From: Brachionus rotundiformis
Taxonomy: Eukaryota; Rotifera; Eurotatoria; Ploima; Brachionidae
Length of the DNA: 64,000 bases
NCBI GenBank assembly: GCA_016802295.1
Contig: JAESIW010000154.1
Span: 1-64,000 of the forward strand
Reading direction: 5' to 3'
How positions within the stretch are numbered: position 1 is the stretch's first letter; every line of letters begins with the position of its first letter. Below are positions 61,101-64,000 of the stretch, piece by piece. Both the position numbers and the translations under genes were made by a program. The notes under the pieces are model-generated. The model ran no database searches. It had not been told where the DNA came from and was given only the letters and a program-made list of their open reading frames with translations.

Positions 61101-61600
61101 AGAAAAGCAAATATAAATTTTGTTTTATTGTCCAACAAAAAATTGATTTTTAAGTCATTAACTGGCATAAAAAATCCCAATTGTAGAGTTTTTCCATATG
61201 TTAGCTGAAAAATAAGATTTATCGCCAAATTTTTGAGATAATTTGAATTTGAATAAATAATAGAAAAAGTATTCAAGCTGAACGCTTTAATTATTTGGGT
61301 AAAAGCAGCTTGATATTGGTATAATGAAGGTGTTAAATTTATCAAAACATTAGTGGAAAAAAGTTCTTTTGGATTTTCTTGATTTTTTCCTTCACAATCT
61401 ATTATTCTATTAGTCACAATTGTAAGATTTTTAAAATCTTTAAAAGTTTGCACTATTGATGAACACGAATAAAAATTTTTTTCTGCTTTAAACGTTATTA
61501 CTGAATTGCTGGATAGTGAGCAATTCAAAGGAAATGAATTGGACAATATACAGCAGCATGCATTGATAATTATATAAAACAAACAGGATTTTTCAAGCAT
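58146..61600 (-). CDS. Receptor-type guanylate cyclase B
   Basis: Eight exons (61600-60887, 60833-60348, 60289-60212, 60133-60029, 59968-59897, 59797-59325, 59277-59137, 59085-58146) give 1002 residues. The layout matches cyclase A: signal peptide (KSCLFYIIINACCCILSNS), extracellular region, membrane helix (GIFILTLFLSFIF), kinase-homology domain with HGNLKSSNC and DFGLE, 141-bp coiled-coil exon, cyclase domain. Catalytic residues are identical to A. It has more introns in the juxtamembrane and kinase-like part, and lacks one intron found in A. The C-terminal tail is unrelated to that of A. The first in-frame ATG is at 61600. It is a tandem duplicate of A, diverged outside the cyclase block. 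The ligand is unknown; the extracellular part is weakly conserved. Confidence 0.92.
58465..59046. repeat. 582-bp cyclase-domain block, copy 2 (identical to 52265-52846)
   Basis: This is the second copy of the identical block, in direct orientation relative to copy 1. It ends abruptly at both edges: PVLPEQF versus SVPPEQF on one side and KELPKL versus KELPEP on the other. Confidence 0.95.
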
Positions 61601-62078
61601 TCTTTTTACATTTATAAAAAAAAATGATATAAAAATTTTAAAAAATTTATTAATTTCGATAAATCTTTTCAACTAATAAATTATTGTGATATAGAAATAT
61701 ATCTTTTAGAGTTATTTATTAGATTTAATAGAAATTTGTACATGATCAAATCAATCATTTTGTTTTGCAAACAATAAAAATGAAATAATTCATTTTATCA
61801 AAAAAAGTTGAACTTATTTAATAATAACATCGTTTTAGTAAAAAAATCCAGAAGTTTAAAGGAACCTGTTATAAGCTTTAAATTTATTCTTAAATAAAAT
61901 TAATGAGAAATCATATATTTTCGAATCCAATTTGAAAAACCATCATCATTGCAATCATAAAAACATCTCCAAAAAATAAGCATAATTAACTAATATTTTA
62001 TTTAATTTGGGTGTATAGCTTAAGCTTTGAAAAAAAATCATATGAACTTGAAATATTTTGTGGAAAAATCTAATAGAG
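61601..62078. promoter_or_regulatory. Divergent region cyclase B / ECHS1
   Basis: 478 bp between divergent start codons must hold both promoters. It is AT-rich and no specific motif can be supported. Confidence 0.4.
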
Positions 62079-62963
62079 ATGTCATTAGCATTAGCTTTTA
62101 AAACTATCATTTCAACTCAAAATTTGGGGACTAAACTTGCCCTTCCTTCAATATCAATCTTTTCTAAGAGATTACAATCCTCTCAATACACAAACATTCT
62201 AACTGATGTAAAAGGTCAAAATAAAGACATTGGTTTCATTCAGTTGAACCGCCCGAAAGCATTTAACGCTTTAAATGCAGATTTGATGTCAGAGCTTGAA
62301 CAGGCAGTAAAAAAGTTTGATTCTGATCCAACAATTGGTTGCATGATCTTAACTGGATCTAACCGTGCATTTGCTGCTGGTGCCGACATTAAAGAAATGC
62401 AAAGCAAATCATTTAGTGAGGTTTGTAAAGGAAATTTTTTATCAAATTGGACTGCTTTAGCAGAATCTAAAACTCCGATAATCGCTGCAGTTAACGGTTT
62501 TGCTCTTGGCGGTGGTTGTGAAATTGCTATGATGTGTGATATAATACTTGCAGGAGAAAAAGCTGAATTTGGCCAGCCAGAAATTGTAATAGGAACTATA
62601 CCTGGAGCTGGAGGTACCCAACGTTTGACTCGTGTGGTTGGTAAATCAAAAGCGATGGAAATGGTATTAACAGGAGACAGAATTTCAGCCAAAGATGCCC
62701 AATTATATGGTTTGGTATCAGCGGTTCACCCTGTTGAATCTTTAGTTGAAGAGGCAATCAAACTCGCTGAGAGAATTACTAGACACTCAAAGCTTTCAGT
62801 TCAATTAGCTAAAGAAGCTGTTAATTCGGCTTACGAAACAACTTTAGCTCAAGGCATAAACCATGAAAGACGGTTATTCCATGCAACATTTGCTACAAAT
62901 GATAGAAAAGAAGGTATGACTGCTTTTGTGGAAAAAAGAAAACCAATTTTTTCTGATTCATAA
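62079..62963 (+). CDS. ECHS1: Mitochondrial short-chain enoyl-CoA hydratase
   Basis: Single exon, 294 residues from the ATG at 62079. The N-terminal 35 residues (MSLALAFKTIISTQNLGTKL...KRLQSS) form a typical mitochondrial presequence. The crotonase fold follows: GFIQLNRPKAFNALN, the oxyanion-hole segment AAGADIKEM, NGFALGGGCEIAMMCD with the first catalytic Glu, and FGQPEIVIGTIPGAGGTQRL with the second. The C-terminal trimerisation helices end in FVEKRKPIF. The enzyme hydrates 2-trans-enoyl-CoA in fatty-acid and branched-chain amino-acid oxidation. Length and motifs match the family fully. A polyadenylation-type AATAAA lies at 62992, and TRAPPC4 begins 145 bp after the stop. Confidence 0.97.
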   Translation: MSLALAFKTIISTQNLGTKLALPSISIFSKRLQSSQYTNILTDVKGQNKDIGFIQLNRPKAFNALNADLMSELEQAVKKFDSDPTIGCMILTGSNRAFAAGADIKEMQSKSFSEVCKGNFLSNWTALAESKTPIIAAVNGFALGGGCEIAMMCDIILAGEKAEFGQPEIVIGTIPGAGGTQRLTRVVGKSKAMEMVLTGDRISAKDAQLYGLVSAVHPVESLVEEAIKLAERITRHSKLSVQLAKEAVNSAYETTLAQGINHERRLFHATFATNDRKEGMTAFVEKRKPIFSDS

Positions 62964-62991
62964 AATGTTAGCTGAAAATTTTTTATTCTTA

Positions 62992-62997
62992 ATAAAT
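62992..62997 (+). terminator. Polyadenylation-type signal after ECHS1
   Basis: AATAAA lies 29 bp after the ECHS1 stop, with a second overlapping copy at 62996. Its place fits 3'-end formation before TRAPPC4. Confidence 0.5.
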
Positions 62998-63108
62998 AAA
63001 ACTTTCAATTAAAGCTTTTAATTCAATTTAAAGATGAAAAGTACTTGAAAATGCTTTTTGATTTTTCTAATAACTTAGGATATTAGATAAATATTATATT
63101 ATCGTAGA

Positions 63109-63768
63109 ATGGCAATATATTCGTTTTTTATATTAAATAAAAATGCTGGCATGGTTTATTCACGAGAATTCGCAAATGTAAAAATTGAATCAGAAAGAGC
63201 TTACAACTATCCACTCGAAATAAAATTGGATAAATTAGGATGTGTAAAATTTGGAGCGAGAGATCCAATTAAAGTTGGACACGTACTAATATCAGTAAAT
63301 GGTCAAGATGTTTATTTTGATAAAATGGATAAAAATCGTCTAAAAATAAAAGATTTGAAAGGAGCAGAAGATGTTTTTGAGTATCTAAATAATCAATCTA
63401 ACTATCCTGTTCAATTAAAATTTGGAAGAGCTCCTTTGTCAACTAACGATAAGCTTGTTTTGACTGGACGTTTTTTTGGACTATATTCACTTGCTTGGCA
63501 ATTGTCACCAGTTGCTCATTCTTCTGGTATAGAACAGATTGAAACTGATCAAAATCGACTTTTTTGTTTTCATACAATTACTGGTTTTAAATTTATTGTC
63601 ATTACAGACTCAAGACAGCAAAACGTTGAACATTTTTTAAAAAAGACTTATGAAATATTTTCTGATTACGCTTTAAAAAATCCATTTTATTTAAACGATC
63701 AACCTATTAAATCAGATTTATTTGATATTCACATACAACTGGCATTAGAAAATATAGATCGTTTATAA
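63109..63768 (+). CDS. TRAPPC4: TRAPP complex subunit 4 (synbindin)
   Basis: Single exon, 219 residues, the usual length. It starts MAIYSFFILNKNAGMVYS as in the longin-fold family. A PDZ-like insert (FGARDPIKVGHVLISVNGQD) follows, then YPVQLKFGRAPLSTNDKL, then the longin core SSGIEQIETD, LFCFHTITGFKFIVI and YEIFSDYALKNPFY. TRAPPC4/Trs23 is a core subunit that forms part of the Rab1/Ypt1 GEF surface of TRAPP tethering complexes in ER-Golgi traffic. The gene follows ECHS1 by 145 bp on the same strand. A good pyrimidine-rich acceptor-like site (TTTTTCTAATAACTTAG, ending 63078) lies just upstream. AATAAA is at 63924. Confidence 0.96.
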   Translation: MAIYSFFILNKNAGMVYSREFANVKIESERAYNYPLEIKLDKLGCVKFGARDPIKVGHVLISVNGQDVYFDKMDKNRLKIKDLKGAEDVFEYLNNQSNYPVQLKFGRAPLSTNDKLVLTGRFFGLYSLAWQLSPVAHSSGIEQIETDQNRLFCFHTITGFKFIVITDSRQQNVEHFLKKTYEIFSDYALKNPFYLNDQPIKSDLFDIHIQLALENIDRL

Positions 63769-64000
63769 AATTGTTTGATTTAAAAATTTGAGTTTGTAAG
63801 ATAGAAAACATAAAGAAAATTTGATATTGATTTAGAACTTATACTAAATTATTTGATTAAATTTAAGAAAATATCTTTTAAGCTCTATATTATTTTTGTT
63901 TAGTTTCATATTGTTCATATTCCAATAAAATTTATTTAATTAAAAACTTTTTAATGATTTAAATTAATATAATATGAAATGTAAACCATCAAATTTGATC
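63769..64000. other. 3' flank of TRAPPC4
   Basis: AT-rich sequence up to the window end with a polyadenylation-type AATAAA at 63924-63929; no further gene. Confidence 0.5.

Noticed and set aside
62240..62692. 150-codon minus-strand frame antisense to ECHS1
   Set aside because: It is a mirror frame of a conserved coding exon with no domain of its own.
1..64000. tRNA, rRNA or CRISPR-like arrays
   Set aside because: I saw no cloverleaf B-box/A-box pair, no rRNA cores and no regularly spaced direct repeats.

Overview
This window looks like AT-rich nuclear DNA of a small-genome invertebrate animal. The protein set is metazoan: a sperm-axoneme ARM protein, membrane guanylate cyclases, Milton/TRAK, a tetraspanin, BAF57/SMARCE1, STARD3 and CASD1. 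Most introns are short, about 45-140 bp, with GT-AG ends in a background of very high A+T. A monogonont-rotifer-like or other compact lophotrochozoan genome would fit, but that is inference; no rRNA, tRNA or mitochondrial marker is present to fix the species.

Region 1-9250 is a retroelement block. It starts with a nearly complete Ty3/gypsy-type LTR element: the end of a 5' LTR, a primer site, and one 1684-codon gag-pol frame that ends just before a single N at 5786. Next comes a second, unrelated and heavily broken gypsy-type pol remnant that keeps a 3' LTR. From 9250 to 11100 is low-complexity DNA holding a GC-rich decayed coding island.

From 11127 to the end lies host DNA with 17 confidently modelled protein genes. 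Minus strand: an SLC16-type transporter, SPAG6, SMARCE1, a class VI P4-ATPase (ATP11 type), a SIRT4-type sirtuin, TRAK/Milton, a tetraspanin, a B3GAT glucuronyltransferase, CASD1, GSK3, a small secreted protein, and two tandem receptor guanylate cyclases. Plus strand: DCUN1D1/2-type DCN1, R3HDM4, STARD3, CAB39/MO25, ECHS1 and TRAPPC4. I joined exons by checking that splice phases agree and that each joined length is a multiple of three. Non-LTR retroelement fragments lie between DCUN1D and R3HDM4 and inside an intron of the first cyclase. A pogo-like transposon end lies upstream of CAB39.

The genes do not form one pathway; this is an ordinary gene-dense euchromatic segment. The most notable points are: (1) the two cyclase genes share 582 bp of perfect identity limited to the catalytic domain, which suggests recent gene conversion; (2) the CASD1 homologue lacks the expected nucleophilic Ser and catalytic His of its hydrolase-like domain; (3) an unrecognised 85-aa secreted protein lies next to the cyclase; (4) ECHS1 and TRAPPC4 are only 145 bp apart on the same strand, an operon-like spacing.
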